From assembly GCA_044238845.1 (NCBI GenBank), contig JBIICN010000014.1, positions 1 to 64,000 on the forward strand: a DNA stretch of 64,000 nucleotides. The letters are read 5' to 3'. This document shows, piece after piece, positions 53,708 to 61,855 of this stretch. Below the pieces are notes generated by a model. That model did not search any database. It saw nothing but the letters and a program-made list of their open reading frames with translations, and was not told the DNA's origin. This stretch comes from UBA4416 sp044238845 (lineage in GTDB: Bacteria > Bacteroidota > Bacteroidia > B-17B0 > Aurantibacillaceae). The stretch's first letter is position 1, and each line of letters begins with the position of its first letter. Position numbers and translations under genes: made by a program.

Positions 53708-54460
53708 TTAAGGACAACTTTTAAATATTGACATAAACGGAGTGAACTTTGTTTCTTCGAAAGAAGTAAAACCGGCATTTAAAAATGATTTTTTCCAAAC
53801 GGCTTTTGAAAAAAAATGAGTAAAGCCAATAGAAAACGCTAAGAAATTTGGAAAGTCACGCAAATGCTCAACCATTATCACTTGCCCTGTTGGTTTGCAT
53901 ACACGGTAGCATTCTTTTAAAAATTGTATTTTTTCCTCTGGCAATCTTATTTCATGAGCAGCCGATAATAAAAAAATAACATCAATCGATTTGTCTTGCA
54001 AAGGAATGTGATTTGTTGATATTACTTGTGTGTTGGGGAATACTATGCTCACTTTTCTTGCTCTCACAATAGCTGGTTCTGTATGCTGTTGCGGGTTATA
54101 AAAATCAAAGACGTTTATGTTGGCCTTTGGAAAATGATGTTGAATACTAAAACTGGTTTCATCAAAGCCTGCGTTGATGTTTAGTATTTGAAGAGAATCA
54201 TCAGTATTAGTGAAATATTTTTTTAGCCAATTAAAATAATAATAGCCCGAAAAATCATATACATAAGCAGATACAATTAAAGGCATTATAAAACCATAAG
54301 CAAAGGAAGCAATAATGATCCAAAATATAATATCATCCCATTTCAACACTACTTGGCTTGCAATGATTAAAGCCAAAACCGCAAGACCAATTACATAAAA
54401 GTGTCTATTGAAACTTAAAATATTTAATACTCCTTGAAAGTTTCTTCTCTTTATTTCCAT
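53708..54460 (-). CDS. Membrane-associated class I SAM-dependent methyltransferase
   Basis: The 250-residue product has two hydrophobic segments (about 21-41 and 47-67), then a Rossmann-type methyltransferase domain: LQILNINAGFDETSFSIQ for motif I, VDVIFLLSAAHEIRL, and the motif VMVEHLRDFPNFLAF-type region. Motif I reads NINAGFDE rather than the usual glycine-rich ExGxGxG, so binding of SAM may be altered. I start at 54460 (MEIKRRNFQ), which overlaps the DUF2071 gene by 10 bases; the ATG at 54484 would give a 34-base overlap. The substrate is unknown. Confidence 0.78.
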   Translation of the reverse strand: MEIKRRNFQGVLNILSFNRHFYVIGLAVLALIIASQVVLKWDDIIFWIIIASFAYGFIMPLIVSAYVYDFSGYYYFNWLKKYFTNTDDSLQILNINAGFDETSFSIQHHFPKANINVFDFYNPQQHTEPAIVRARKVSIVFPNTQVISTNHIPLQDKSIDVIFLLSAAHEIRLPEEKIQFLKECYRVCKPTGQVIMVEHLRDFPNFLAFSIGFTHFFSKAVWKKSFLNAGFTSFEETKFTPFMSIFKSCP

Positions 54461-55188
54461 GGTTCTATTTTTCCTTTTTTCCAATAGTATGGAGTGTTTT
54501 TAATAACAAAGGCATTTGCTAAAATGGCGTTTTTAAGTTGTAAGTTATTAAAAAAATCAAAATTATAATCTAATACTTTTACAGGAGCAGGCGTCCAGTT
54601 TTCTCGAACACCTTCAATGATTAGAACTGCTTTGGTTACTTTGTTATACGTAAATGTAAATGGCAAAGGCCCTGCAAATCGTCGTGCTTCTTTCCAATCT
54701 GCAAATGGCGACTGTTGAGGTAAAGGAATATTATCTTCGTTTTTACTTATCGTTAATTTAAATTTTGAATGATCGGAAGTGATTTGTTTGTTGTCAATTT
54801 CATCTATTTGTTGAATATCAGTTGTGGTGTAATTGTAATGAGTAAATATATTTCCCATTAATTCCATTTTCTTTTTATCGGTTTCCGATTTTAAAATATA
54901 TAGACCTCGTAAATTTTTTCCTGTGCTGTTGTTGTAACGTACAAAAATTCGATAACCAATTAAAAAGAAATCATTACCCATAAATTTCGGAAAACCTTTC
55001 GGACGTAAATCCTTTGTTTTTACCATGGCTACTGCTACAAAAGCCCATTTATCTTGAAAGGTATCCAGTTGCAAACATTCTGGAATTAAATCTTGTAACT
55101 GTTCTTTAGGTAAAGCAAAGGTTAACACTAGCGAACTTTCAAAAAACGCTTCAACGGCAAAAGGATGATTTTTTAAAAATGACAACAT
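54451..55188 (-). CDS. DUF2071 (YqjF-like) family protein
   Basis: The 245-residue protein resembles DUF2071/acetoacetate-decarboxylase-like beta-barrel proteins: FFESSLVLTFALPKEQLQDLIPECLQLDTF at the start, VAVAMVKTKDLRPKGFPKFMGNDFFLIGYRIFVRY in the centre and the C-terminal KKGKIEPWK. No membrane segment or signal peptide is present. The biochemical role of this family is not established. It begins 10 bases past the stop of the DoxX-like gene and overlaps the methyltransferase start. Repeated pairing of DoxX-like and DUF2071 genes in Bacteroidota is known to me only as a general impression. Confidence 0.78.
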   Translation of the reverse strand: MLSFLKNHPFAVEAFFESSLVLTFALPKEQLQDLIPECLQLDTFQDKWAFVAVAMVKTKDLRPKGFPKFMGNDFFLIGYRIFVRYNNSTGKNLRGLYILKSETDKKKMELMGNIFTHYNYTTTDIQQIDEIDNKQITSDHSKFKLTISKNEDNIPLPQQSPFADWKEARRFAGPLPFTFTYNKVTKAVLIIEGVRENWTPAPVKVLDYNFDFFNNLQLKNAILANAFVIKNTPYYWKKGKIEPWK

Positions 55189-55197
55189 GAGCTTAAT

Positions 55198-55575
55198 TTA
55201 TGTTTTTTTGTTTAAATGAAACTCATTGAAATAAATAATCGTAATTAATAATAAAGCAAACAATGAATTGAATTTACCCCAGAGTAATAAATCAGGAACT
55301 AATATAAACTCCAAGGTATTCATGGTTGCAATGACAATTATTTGAGCAATGGAATTAAATTTGCTTTTATATCGGCTCAAAACCCAAACAGCCATGACGA
55401 TTTCTGAAATACCAATTAAAATAGTTAATGGTCGAGCATAACTGTCTCCTAAAATACTAGCTACAATTTGCTGATGCCTAGGAACTAAATTTAATACTTT
55501 GCAAAACAACCCGTTTGCTAACCAAATGGCAGCAATTAAGTAGTTTAATATATGATGTAATAATTTGATTGAAAT
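55198..55575 (-). CDS. DoxX-like membrane protein, probably starting at a non-AUG codon
   Basis: The 125-residue protein should begin at the ATT at 55575 (giving the read SIKLLHHILNYLIAAIWLANGLFCKVL) or the ATC at 55569. The first hydrophobic segment, ILNYLIAAIWLANGLF, lies upstream of the first standard start (TTG at 55509) and is needed for the four-helix DoxX-like topology. The remainder (VPRHQQIVASILG, LTILIGISEIVMAVWVL, TLEFILVPDLLLWGKFNS) matches small DoxX-like proteins. No ATG or GTG exists between the upstream stop and 55509. It heads the operon with DUF2071, a methyltransferase and a small membrane protein. A base change to lose ATG, or a true non-AUG start, cannot be told apart here. 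Confidence 0.6.
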   Translation of the reverse strand: MSIKLLHHILNYLIAAIWLANGLFCKVLNLVPRHQQIVASILGDSYARPLTILIGISEIVMAVWVLSRYKSKFNSIAQIIVIATMNTLEFILVPDLLLWGKFNSLFALLLITIIYFNEFHLNKKT

Positions 55576-55618
55576 TTGATTTTTTGTTCTTTAATAAATC
55601 TACAAAAATTCCTTCAAA

Positions 55619-55643
55619 CAAAAAACCCTCAGCTAGCTGAGGG
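55619..55643 (-). terminator. Terminator of the bifunctional nuclease gene
   Basis: The minus strand reads CCCTCAGCTAGCTGAGGG (a perfect 18-base palindrome) followed by six T residues. It lies directly downstream of the gene at 55652-56266. Confidence 0.9.
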
Positions 55644-55651
55644 CCTTGATA

Positions 55652-56266
55652 TTAAGATTGTTTTCTGTTATTTATTTCGTCGCGTATTTTTGAGGCTAGT
55701 TCGTATTGCTCATCATCTAAAGCGGTTTGTAACAAGTTCTTTAATTCTTCCGTTGATTTAGATTGGTATTCGCCTTCAGGGTTAGATGAAGAAGAAATTT
55801 CTTCTACAGGTGCTGAGGTCATTGCACTTTCGCTGGATGGTAATGTTTCATCATCTAATACAATACCCGCCGATTTTAAAATAAATTCGTAAGTGTAAAT
55901 TGGACAATTAAAACGAACCGCTAAAGCAATGGCATCACTTGTACGTGCATCAATTTCAACTTCGCGTGAGCCATCAGTACAAACTAACTTTGCGTAAAAA
56001 ATGCCTTCTACTAAATTGTAAATTAAAATCTCCGTTACTTCAATAGAGAATGTTTCAGAAAAAGCTTTAAATAAATCGTGAGTTAATGGGCGAGTAGGGG
56101 TCATTTTTTCTAACTCAATAGCAATAGCCTGAGCTTCAAAACCTCCAATAATAATTGGTAAACGACGGCTACCTGTACTTTCGCCTAAAACAAGGGCATA
56201 AGCGCCACTTTGTGTTTGGCTATACGATAAACCAACAATTTCTAATCTAACTTTCTTCATTCCCAT
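55652..56266 (-). CDS. Bifunctional nuclease (BFN/DUF151) family protein with UVR motif
   Basis: The 204-residue protein has an N-terminal BFN domain (about 3-130: VRLEIVGLSYSQTQSGAYALVLGE, LPIIIGGFEAQAIAIELEKM, RTSDAIALAVRFNCPIY). A serine- and acid-rich linker follows, then a UvrB/UvrC interaction motif at about 168-202 (LKNLLQTALDDEQYELASKIRDEINN). Related proteins have reported RNase and DNase activity in plants; bacterial roles are less clear. An alternative start at 56260 drops two residues. The UVR motif suggests contact with a partner, such as Uvr or Clp-like proteins. Confidence 0.88.
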   Translation of the reverse strand: MGMKKVRLEIVGLSYSQTQSGAYALVLGESTGSRRLPIIIGGFEAQAIAIELEKMTPTRPLTHDLFKAFSETFSIEVTEILIYNLVEGIFYAKLVCTDGSREVEIDARTSDAIALAVRFNCPIYTYEFILKSAGIVLDDETLPSSESAMTSAPVEEISSSSNPEGEYQSKSTEELKNLLQTALDDEQYELASKIRDEINNRKQS

Positions 56267-56302
56267 TTTTACGAAAATCTAATATACAAAAAATGTATGA
56301 AT

Positions 56303-57280
56303 TTAGTTTTGATTAGCTTTGAACTTTTTAACCGCTTCAATTAATTTAGGAACAATTGTAAAGGCATCACCAACAATACCGTAATCAGCAGATTTAAAGA
56401 AAGGAGCTTCTTTGTCGCTGTTAATTACCACAATCGTTTTACTTCCGTTAACACCTGCTAAATGCTGGATAGCTCCAGAAATACCAATAGCAAAATATAA
56501 GTTAGGGCGAATAGCAACACCTGTTTGTCCAACATGCTCATGATGAGGTCTCCAGTGCATATCAGCCACTGGACGAGAACAAGCTGTGGTAGCTTTTAAT
56601 TCTTTTGCTAATTCTTCAATCATTCCCCAATTCTCAGGTCCTTTCATTCCACGACCAGCAGATACTACTAATTCAGCTTCAGGTAATGGAATCATTCCAC
56701 CAACATCCGTTGATTTTTTTTCTTTCACTACAATTTTAGAAGCCGCTAACTCAACTGCAAAATCAGTCACTGTTGCTGTATTATCTCCTAATTTAACTGG
56801 GAAAGAGTTTGGTAATAATGAAATAATTTTAATATCGCTATTGATAGAATAAACAGCGGTTGCTTTTCCTGAGAAAACGTTTTTCTTAACTTCTAAACTA
56901 GCACCATTTACTGTAGGAAAATCAACTGCACCTGCAACAAAACCAGCCTTTAAACGAGCTGCTAAACGAGGAGCCGCTGCTTTACCTGTAATATCAAAAG
57001 AGAAGATAATAATTTTAGCACCTTCTGCTTTAGCTGCTTGTTCAACAGTTGAAGAAATTAACATACTGTCTAAAGATGCTAAAGCATCGTTTTTAACAGA
57101 TAATATTTTTTTAGCACCTGCTTTTCCAATTTCTTCTAATTGAGCAGCATCTGCATTAATAGCCACAGCAGTTACGCTAGAGCCTGTTAATTCAGCAATT
57201 TTAGTAGCGTAGTTTACGGCTTCTAAAGATGCTTTTTTTACTTTTCCTTTATTGATTTCTGTGTATACTAATACTGACAT
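56303..57280 (-). CDS. etfA: Electron transfer flavoprotein alpha subunit
   Basis: The 325-residue subunit holds the FAD and part of the redox interface, passing electrons from acyl-CoA dehydrogenases to the quinone pool. The C-terminal FAD domain is intact: VSAGRGMKGPENWGMIEELA, ACSRPVADMHWRPHHEHVGQTG, LYFAIGISGAIQHLAG and VVINSDKEAPFFKSADYGIVGDAF. It follows etfB by 89 bases, in which a dispersed repeat lies (57318-57342). Length is normal. It fits fatty- or branched-chain acid oxidation, as does icmF elsewhere in the window. Confidence 0.97.
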   Translation of the reverse strand: MSVLVYTEINKGKVKKASLEAVNYATKIAELTGSSVTAVAINADAAQLEEIGKAGAKKILSVKNDALASLDSMLISSTVEQAAKAEGAKIIIFSFDITGKAAAPRLAARLKAGFVAGAVDFPTVNGASLEVKKNVFSGKATAVYSINSDIKIISLLPNSFPVKLGDNTATVTDFAVELAASKIVVKEKKSTDVGGMIPLPEAELVVSAGRGMKGPENWGMIEELAKELKATTACSRPVADMHWRPHHEHVGQTGVAIRPNLYFAIGISGAIQHLAGVNGSKTIVVINSDKEAPFFKSADYGIVGDAFTIVPKLIEAVKKFKANQN

Positions 57281-57317
57281 AATTTCTATTTTTTAAATAT
57301 TTTTTGATTTTAGAGTT

Positions 57318-57342
57318 GTTCTCGACTCCGCTTGAACTGACA
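57318..57342. repeat. Dispersed 25-base repeat, GTTCTCGACT family (copy 2 of 2)
   Basis: Differs at two positions from 39669-39693. It lies inside the etfB-etfA intergenic space, an operon gap. Confidence 0.75.
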
Positions 57343-57369
57343 AAAATCTAAAATCTCATTTCTAAAATC

Positions 57370-58113
57370 TTAAATAACCTTAGCTTCTGTATGTAATAAG
57401 TTTACTAACTCATCCATGTTATTTTCATCAATCATTTTGCAAGTTGTTCTTCCTGCAGATAATGTATATGATTTTACATTCGTTAATTTATCAGACCCCG
57501 AAGCTGCAACAACTGTTAAAGGTTTTGTACGAGCTCCCATGATACCTTTCATGTTTGGAATACGCTGTTCTGCCATTCCTTTAGCACAAGAAACAACTAA
57601 TGGTAATTCACATTCAACCACTTGAGTTCCACCATCTACATCATGTTCAACGGTTGCTTTATTTCCTTCTAAATCAAATTTAGTAGCTAATGAAATTAAA
57701 GGTAAATCCATAAAACCAGCAATCATAGCACCAACAGATGAACCATTAAAGCTAATGGTTTCTTTACCTGTCATAATTAAATCATAACCATTTGCTTTTG
57801 CATAGTTTGCAATTTGCTCTGCTACGAAATACGCATCAGGACCTTCAGCATCAATACGAACACCGTCATCAGCGCCTAATGCAAATCCTTTACGAATGGT
57901 TGCATCGCTATCTGCTAAACCAACGTGAATTAATGTTACTTTTTCAGCTTTACCAGCTTCTTTTAATTCTAACGCACGAACAAGAGCATACCACTCATCG
58001 TAAGGGTTAATGATAAATTGTACACCAGCAGCGTTAAATTCTGTATCGCCGTTAGTAAAAGCTATTTTAGTAGTTGTATCTGGAACATTACTAATTGGAA
58101 CTAATATTTTCAT
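57370..58113 (-). CDS. etfB: Electron transfer flavoprotein beta subunit
   Basis: The 247-residue subunit completes the heterodimer with EtfA and carries AMP and contacts dehydrogenases. KILVPISNVPDTTTKIAF at the start, NPYDEWYALVRALELKEAGKAEKVTLIHVG and the GKETISFNGSSVGAMIAGFMDLPLIS stretch are typical of the family. The promoter at 58140-58169 is a clear TTG-N19-TAAATTTG pair. It heads the etfB-etfA operon, with the normal gene order. Confidence 0.97.
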   Translation of the reverse strand: MKILVPISNVPDTTTKIAFTNGDTEFNAAGVQFIINPYDEWYALVRALELKEAGKAEKVTLIHVGLADSDATIRKGFALGADDGVRIDAEGPDAYFVAEQIANYAKANGYDLIMTGKETISFNGSSVGAMIAGFMDLPLISLATKFDLEGNKATVEHDVDGGTQVVECELPLVVSCAKGMAEQRIPNMKGIMGARTKPLTVVAASGSDKLTNVKSYTLSAGRTTCKMIDENNMDELVNLLHTEAKVI

Positions 58114-58139
58114 TGTGTTTGGTTTTTTAAAAAGGTGAG

Positions 58140-58169
58140 CAAATTTATAAAAATATGGCTGTAAATCAA
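58140..58169 (-). promoter_or_regulatory. Promoter of etfB-etfA
   Basis: On the minus strand, TTG (58169-58167), 19 bases and TAAATTTG (58147-58140) match the Bacteroidota -33/-7 consensus. Its 3' end is 26 bases before the etfB ATG. Confidence 0.78.
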
Positions 58170-58188
58170 GAGATAAACAACCAAATTT

Positions 58189-59265
58189 TTACTTTGTTTT
58201 GACCAAATTATAAAACTCTGTAAGCGAGTGTTTTACAGCTTTGGCTACCAATAATCTAAAATCAGATAATTGCCCTTTTACATGGGCTTTTTCTAATGCT
58301 TCGTAATATTTTAAGCGGCTTGCCAAACTTCCTTTAATATTAGCAATATAGTAACCGTTTTTTAATAAAATCATATTCATTAATAAACGAGAGGTTCTGC
58401 CATTGCCATCAATAAAAGGATGAATTCCTACTAAAATTTGATGCATGTCTGCAGCTAACACAACTGGGTGTAATTGAGATTCGTTTCTGTTATAGTAGTT
58501 AATCAGATTTTCCATTTTTAATGGTACATCAAAAAACACAGGAGGTTCATGTTTGCTTCCTGTTATTCTCACATCCGTATTCCTGTATTTACCAGCATTA
58601 TTATTTAAAATGCCTTTTAAAACTAAGTAGTGTAACTCTTTAATACTTCTTTCATTTAAGGTAATTTGATTATTGGCTAAGTTATTCACAAAATCAATCG
58701 CTTCTTTATGATTGATAGCTTCTAAATGTTCCCTAACACTTTTTCCGCCAATAGTAACACCTTCTTTAATTACCATAGCAGTTTCTTGCAAGGTAAGTGT
58801 ATTGCCCTCTATTTTATTACTTTCATAGGTGTAATCTGTGAAAAAATAATCGTTGAGTTTATGCAATTGCGTTTTATTAAGAGGCTTTAATGCATCAATT
58901 TTTTGTTTTAAAATATCTATATCGTTTAATAATTTCATTATAGGTTTTGGTAAAACCTGTTGGGTTGTTTTATTTAATAATTTTTGATAGCCGGCAATGC
59001 TATCACTTACTATGTTTAGCACTTCCTCGGCATGTGCATAGCCTTTGATGTCTTCCAAAATCTTGTCAGATAGCCATGTATTCATTAAATCATTTGGCTT
59101 TGCACCTAAAACATCTGCTAATTTTAAAATTTGTGCTTTAGTAGGCTTACGTAATTCAGTTTCAAATTTACTAATCAAGGATTGATCAATACCCATTTTT
59201 TGTGCTAGTTCCTGGGTTTTTAGTTTATTTTGAATACGAAGTTCTTTTAGTTTGAGACCTAACAT
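58189..59265 (-). CDS. XRE-family HTH and Fic-domain protein
   Basis: The 358-residue protein (start ATG at 59265, MLGLKLKELRIQNKLK) has an N-terminal XRE-type helix-turn-helix (about 5-60) and a C-terminal Fic domain. The Fic motif HPFIDGNGRTSR (about 282-293) contains the catalytic histidine and the phosphate-binding GNGR. The self-inhibiting helix motif SNKIEGN (about 149-155) matches the class II S-x-x-x-E-G/N signature, so it is autoinhibited. Fic enzymes transfer AMP (or another nucleotide) to a protein hydroxyl. Longer starts at 59298 or 59283 would run through a palindrome and the -7 box just upstream. No antitoxin gene is adjacent. Inference: self-regulated, possibly modifying a transcription- or translation-related target. 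Confidence 0.88.
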   Translation of the reverse strand: MLGLKLKELRIQNKLKTQELAQKMGIDQSLISKFETELRKPTKAQILKLADVLGAKPNDLMNTWLSDKILEDIKGYAHAEEVLNIVSDSIAGYQKLLNKTTQQVLPKPIMKLLNDIDILKQKIDALKPLNKTQLHKLNDYFFTDYTYESNKIEGNTLTLQETAMVIKEGVTIGGKSVREHLEAINHKEAIDFVNNLANNQITLNERSIKELHYLVLKGILNNNAGKYRNTDVRITGSKHEPPVFFDVPLKMENLINYYNRNESQLHPVVLAADMHQILVGIHPFIDGNGRTSRLLMNMILLKNGYYIANIKGSLASRLKYYEALEKAHVKGQLSDFRLLVAKAVKHSLTEFYNLVKTK

Positions 59266-59275
59266 AATTACATTA

Positions 59276-59289
59276 TTTGTCATGACAAA
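59276..59289. promoter_or_regulatory. Perfect palindrome at the Fic gene promoter, likely operator
   Basis: TTTGTCATGACAAA is a 14-base perfect palindrome overlapping the minus-strand -7 box TAATTTTG (59293-59286). It lies 10 bases ahead of the preferred ATG (59265). Binding by an XRE-type repressor, possibly the Fic protein itself, would block transcription. Confidence 0.6.
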
Positions 59290-59293
59290 ATTA
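59286..59293 (-). promoter_or_regulatory. Bacteroidota -7 box of the XRE-Fic gene
   Basis: The minus strand reads TAATTTTG, which fits TAnnTTTG. Predicted transcription start near 59280, about 15 bases ahead of the ATG at 59265. No clear -33 TTG. Confidence 0.5.
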
Positions 59294-59360
59294 GTCATAA
59301 TTCTTTGATTTTAAATTTTTTTTACATCTTTTTTAGTTTTTATTTCCCCACACTTTTACA

Positions 59361-59368
59361 TACATTTG
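59361..59368 (+). promoter_or_regulatory. Bacteroidota -7 box of pdhB
   Basis: TACATTTG fits TAnnTTTG and lies 16 bases before the ATG at 59385. The -33 region is only T-rich. Confidence 0.5.
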
Positions 59369-59384
59369 GACTTTAATAATTTAT

Positions 59385-60368
59385 ATGAGAACTATAGAAT
59401 TTAGAGAAGCCCTTCGCGAAGCAATGAACGAAGAAATGCGTCGTGATGAAACCATTTTTTTAATGGGCGAAGAAGTGGCTGAATATAATGGTGCATACAA
59501 AGTAAGTAAAGGCATGTTAGCTGAGTTTGGTCCTAAACGCATTATTGATACTCCTATAGCAGAGCTTGGTTTTGCGGGGATTGGAGTAGGCGCGGCCGTA
59601 AATGGATTACGTCCCATTATTGAGTTTATGACTTTCAATTTCTCATTAGTAGCCATCGATCAAGTTATTAATGCAGCGGCTAAATTTTTAAGTATGAGTG
59701 GTGGTCAATATAATTGCCCAATTGTATTTAGAGGACCAACGGCTAGCGCAGGAATGTTAAGTTCACAACATTCTCAAGCGTTTGAAAATTGGTACGCAAA
59801 CTGTCCAGGTTTAAAAGTAGTTGTCCCATCTAATGGATATGATGCTAAAGGCTTATTAAAAGCTTCGATTCGTGACAATGATCCTGTTATTTTTATGGAA
59901 AGTGAGCAGATGTATGGAGATAAATGTGAAATTCCTGATGGAGAATATATTATTCCAATTGGAGTAGCTGATATTAAAAGACAAGGTACTGATGTAACGA
60001 TTGTTTCTTTTGGTAAAATTATGAAAGTGGCTTTAGCAGCCGCAGCCGAATTAGAGAAAGAAGGTATTAGTGCTGAGGTAATTGATTTAAGAACAGTTCG
60101 TCCTATTGATTATGAAACAGTGATTTCTTCTGTTAAGAAAACAAATCGTTTAGTAATAGTTGAAGAAGCTTGGCCATTGGCTAGTATTTCATCTGAGATT
60201 ACTTTCCGAGTTCAAAAAGATGCGTTTGATTATCTAGATGCACCTATTCGCCGTATCACAGCAGCAGATGTTCCATTACCCTATGCACCAACATTAATTG
60301 AAGCATCCTTGCCTAACGTTGCTCGCACAGTAAAAGCAGTGAAAGAAGTGATGTATGCGACAAAATAA
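59385..60368 (+). CDS. pdhB: Pyruvate dehydrogenase E1 component beta subunit
   Basis: The 327-residue subunit pairs with the E1 alpha subunit to decarboxylate pyruvate with thiamine diphosphate and pass the acetyl group to lipoyl-E2. IEFREALREAMNEEMRRDETIFLMGEEVAEYNGAYKVSKG, RIIDTPIAELGFAGIGVGAAVNGLRPIIEFMTFNF and RGPTASAGMLSSQHSQAFENWYANCPGLKVVVPS are highly typical. The C-terminal transketolase domain ends in EASLPNVARTVKAVKEV. It stands alone here with its own terminator, so pdhA and E2 must lie elsewhere. Confidence 0.96.
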   Translation: MRTIEFREALREAMNEEMRRDETIFLMGEEVAEYNGAYKVSKGMLAEFGPKRIIDTPIAELGFAGIGVGAAVNGLRPIIEFMTFNFSLVAIDQVINAAAKFLSMSGGQYNCPIVFRGPTASAGMLSSQHSQAFENWYANCPGLKVVVPSNGYDAKGLLKASIRDNDPVIFMESEQMYGDKCEIPDGEYIIPIGVADIKRQGTDVTIVSFGKIMKVALAAAAELEKEGISAEVIDLRTVRPIDYETVISSVKKTNRLVIVEEAWPLASISSEITFRVQKDAFDYLDAPIRRITAADVPLPYAPTLIEASLPNVARTVKAVKEVMYATK

Positions 60369-60392
60369 AATAAATCAAAATTTATTAGTTAT

Positions 60393-60431
60393 AAAAAAAG
60401 CCCGAAATCATTTGATAATCGGGCTTTTTAT
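60393..60431. terminator. Bidirectional terminator between pdhB and sod
   Basis: AAAAAGCCCGA (60395-60405) pairs exactly with TCGGGCTTTTT (60419-60429) across a 13-base loop, giving T runs on both strands for the two convergent genes. Confidence 0.94.
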
Positions 60432-60457
60432 TTTCATGTATTTTTTTAATCAATTTG

Positions 60458-61063
60458 TTATTTAGCAGCAGCATAAAGCTCGCTAACTTTTGTCCAGTTG
60501 ATGACATTAAAAAATGCCGCCATATAATCAGGACGACGATTTTGGTAATGTAAATAATAAGCATGTTCCCAAACATCCATTCCTAAAATTGGAGTCCCTT
60601 TGCAATCTGCGATATCCATTAAAGGATTATCTTGGTTTGGTGTAGAGCATACACATAATTTTCCTTCTTTAACGCATAACCAAGCCCAGCCTGAACCAAA
60701 ACGAGTTGCTCCTGCTGCTGCAAAATCAGTTTTAAATTTTTCAAATCCGCCTAAATCTGTTTCAATAGCTTTTGCTAAATCACCAGTTGGCATACCACCA
60801 GCATTTGGTGCCATAATTTGCCAAAATAAAGAGTGATTATAATGTCCGCCACCATTATTGCGAACAGCCATTGGAAACTTAGAAATGTTTTTGCAAATAT
60901 CTTCAATGCTCATTTTCTCAGCATCTGTTCCAGCAATTGCATTATTTAAGTTTGTTGCATAAGCTTGGTGATGCTTGCTATGGTGGATTTCCATTGTTTT
61001 AGCGTCGATGTGTGGTTCTAATGCTGGGTAAGCATAGTCTAATTTTGGTAATTCAAATGACAT
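60458..61063 (-). CDS. sodA: Superoxide dismutase, Fe/Mn family (manganese-like)
   Basis: The 201-residue enzyme converts superoxide to oxygen and hydrogen peroxide. Metal ligands are visible: His in MEIHHSKHH, His in NHSLFWQIM, and the Asp/His of DVWEHAYYLHY. NNGGGHYNHSLFW and TPNQDNPL place glycine and glutamine in the second shell as in manganese enzymes, rather than the Gln-rich pattern of iron ones, so Mn or cambialistic use is likely. Length and all core residues are normal. No signal peptide is present. Confidence 0.94.
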   Translation of the reverse strand: MSFELPKLDYAYPALEPHIDAKTMEIHHSKHHQAYATNLNNAIAGTDAEKMSIEDICKNISKFPMAVRNNGGGHYNHSLFWQIMAPNAGGMPTGDLAKAIETDLGGFEKFKTDFAAAGATRFGSGWAWLCVKEGKLCVCSTPNQDNPLMDIADCKGTPILGMDVWEHAYYLHYQNRRPDYMAAFFNVINWTKVSELYAAAK

Positions 61064-61103
61064 ATTGTTTTGTTTTTATAGCCTACCTTTCGGCAGACAG
61101 GGT

Positions 61104-61754
61104 TTATATTTGTTTTAATTGTGTGATTGTTTGTGTTGGATTTGCACTTCCAAAAACTGTATTACCTGCCACTAAAACATCAGCTCCAACCGAAACTAAT
61201 TTTTTGTAATTATTTAAATCAACGCCTCCATCAATTTCAATTAATGCTTTAGAGTTTTTTTCAGTAATTAATTTTTTAAGTGCTGCTACTTTTGTAAATG
61301 TATTCTCAATAAATTTTTGCCCACCAAAACCTGGATTTACACTCATTACACACACTAAATCAATATCAGCAATGATATCTTCAAGTAAATGAATTGAGGT
61401 ATGTGGATTTAAAGCTACTCCAGCTTTCATTCCTGAATTTTTAATATTTTGAATGGAGCGATGTAAATGCGTGCAAGCTTCTAAATGAAAAGTTAAAATC
61501 TCAGCACCTGCATCTTTAAATTGTTGTGTGTATCTATCAGGATCTACAATCATTAAATGCACATCCAAAGGTTTTTTAGCATGTTTTTGAATAGCTTTTA
61601 ATACTGGAAATCCAAACGAAATATTTGGAACAAAAACACCATCCATGATATCTACATGAAACCAATCGGCATCTGAATTATTTATTAATTCGATATCACG
61701 TTGTAAATTTCCAAAATCGGCTGATAAAACAGAAGGTGCTACTAAATGCGACAT
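61104..61754 (-). CDS. rpe: Ribulose-phosphate 3-epimerase
   Basis: The 216-residue TIM-barrel enzyme interconverts ribulose 5-phosphate and xylulose 5-phosphate in the pentose phosphate pathway. Conserved elements are VAPSVLSADFGNLQ, DWFHVDIMDGVFVPNISFGFPVL (metal-binding Asp), LDVHLMIVDPDRY, MSVNPGFGGQKFI and EIDGGVDLNNY. Length is normal. The 40-base gap to the sod gene carries a GCCTACCTTTCGGCAGACAGG stretch that resembles a further dispersed repeat. Confidence 0.96.
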   Translation of the reverse strand: MSHLVAPSVLSADFGNLQRDIELINNSDADWFHVDIMDGVFVPNISFGFPVLKAIQKHAKKPLDVHLMIVDPDRYTQQFKDAGAEILTFHLEACTHLHRSIQNIKNSGMKAGVALNPHTSIHLLEDIIADIDLVCVMSVNPGFGGQKFIENTFTKVAALKKLITEKNSKALIEIDGGVDLNNYKKLVSVGADVLVAGNTVFGSANPTQTITQLKQI

Positions 61755-61855
61755 ATTATAAATTGTATGCTCAAAATTATAAATTATAAATGGCTAAAAG
61801 GCATTTTGTTTTTAACAAAAATGAGAAAAGAAGTTAAAAAATTGTTATAAGAATA

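Noticed and set aside
59266..59298. Longer starts for the XRE-Fic gene
   Set aside because: They would run through the -7 box and the palindrome, and the HTH aligns with the start at 59265.
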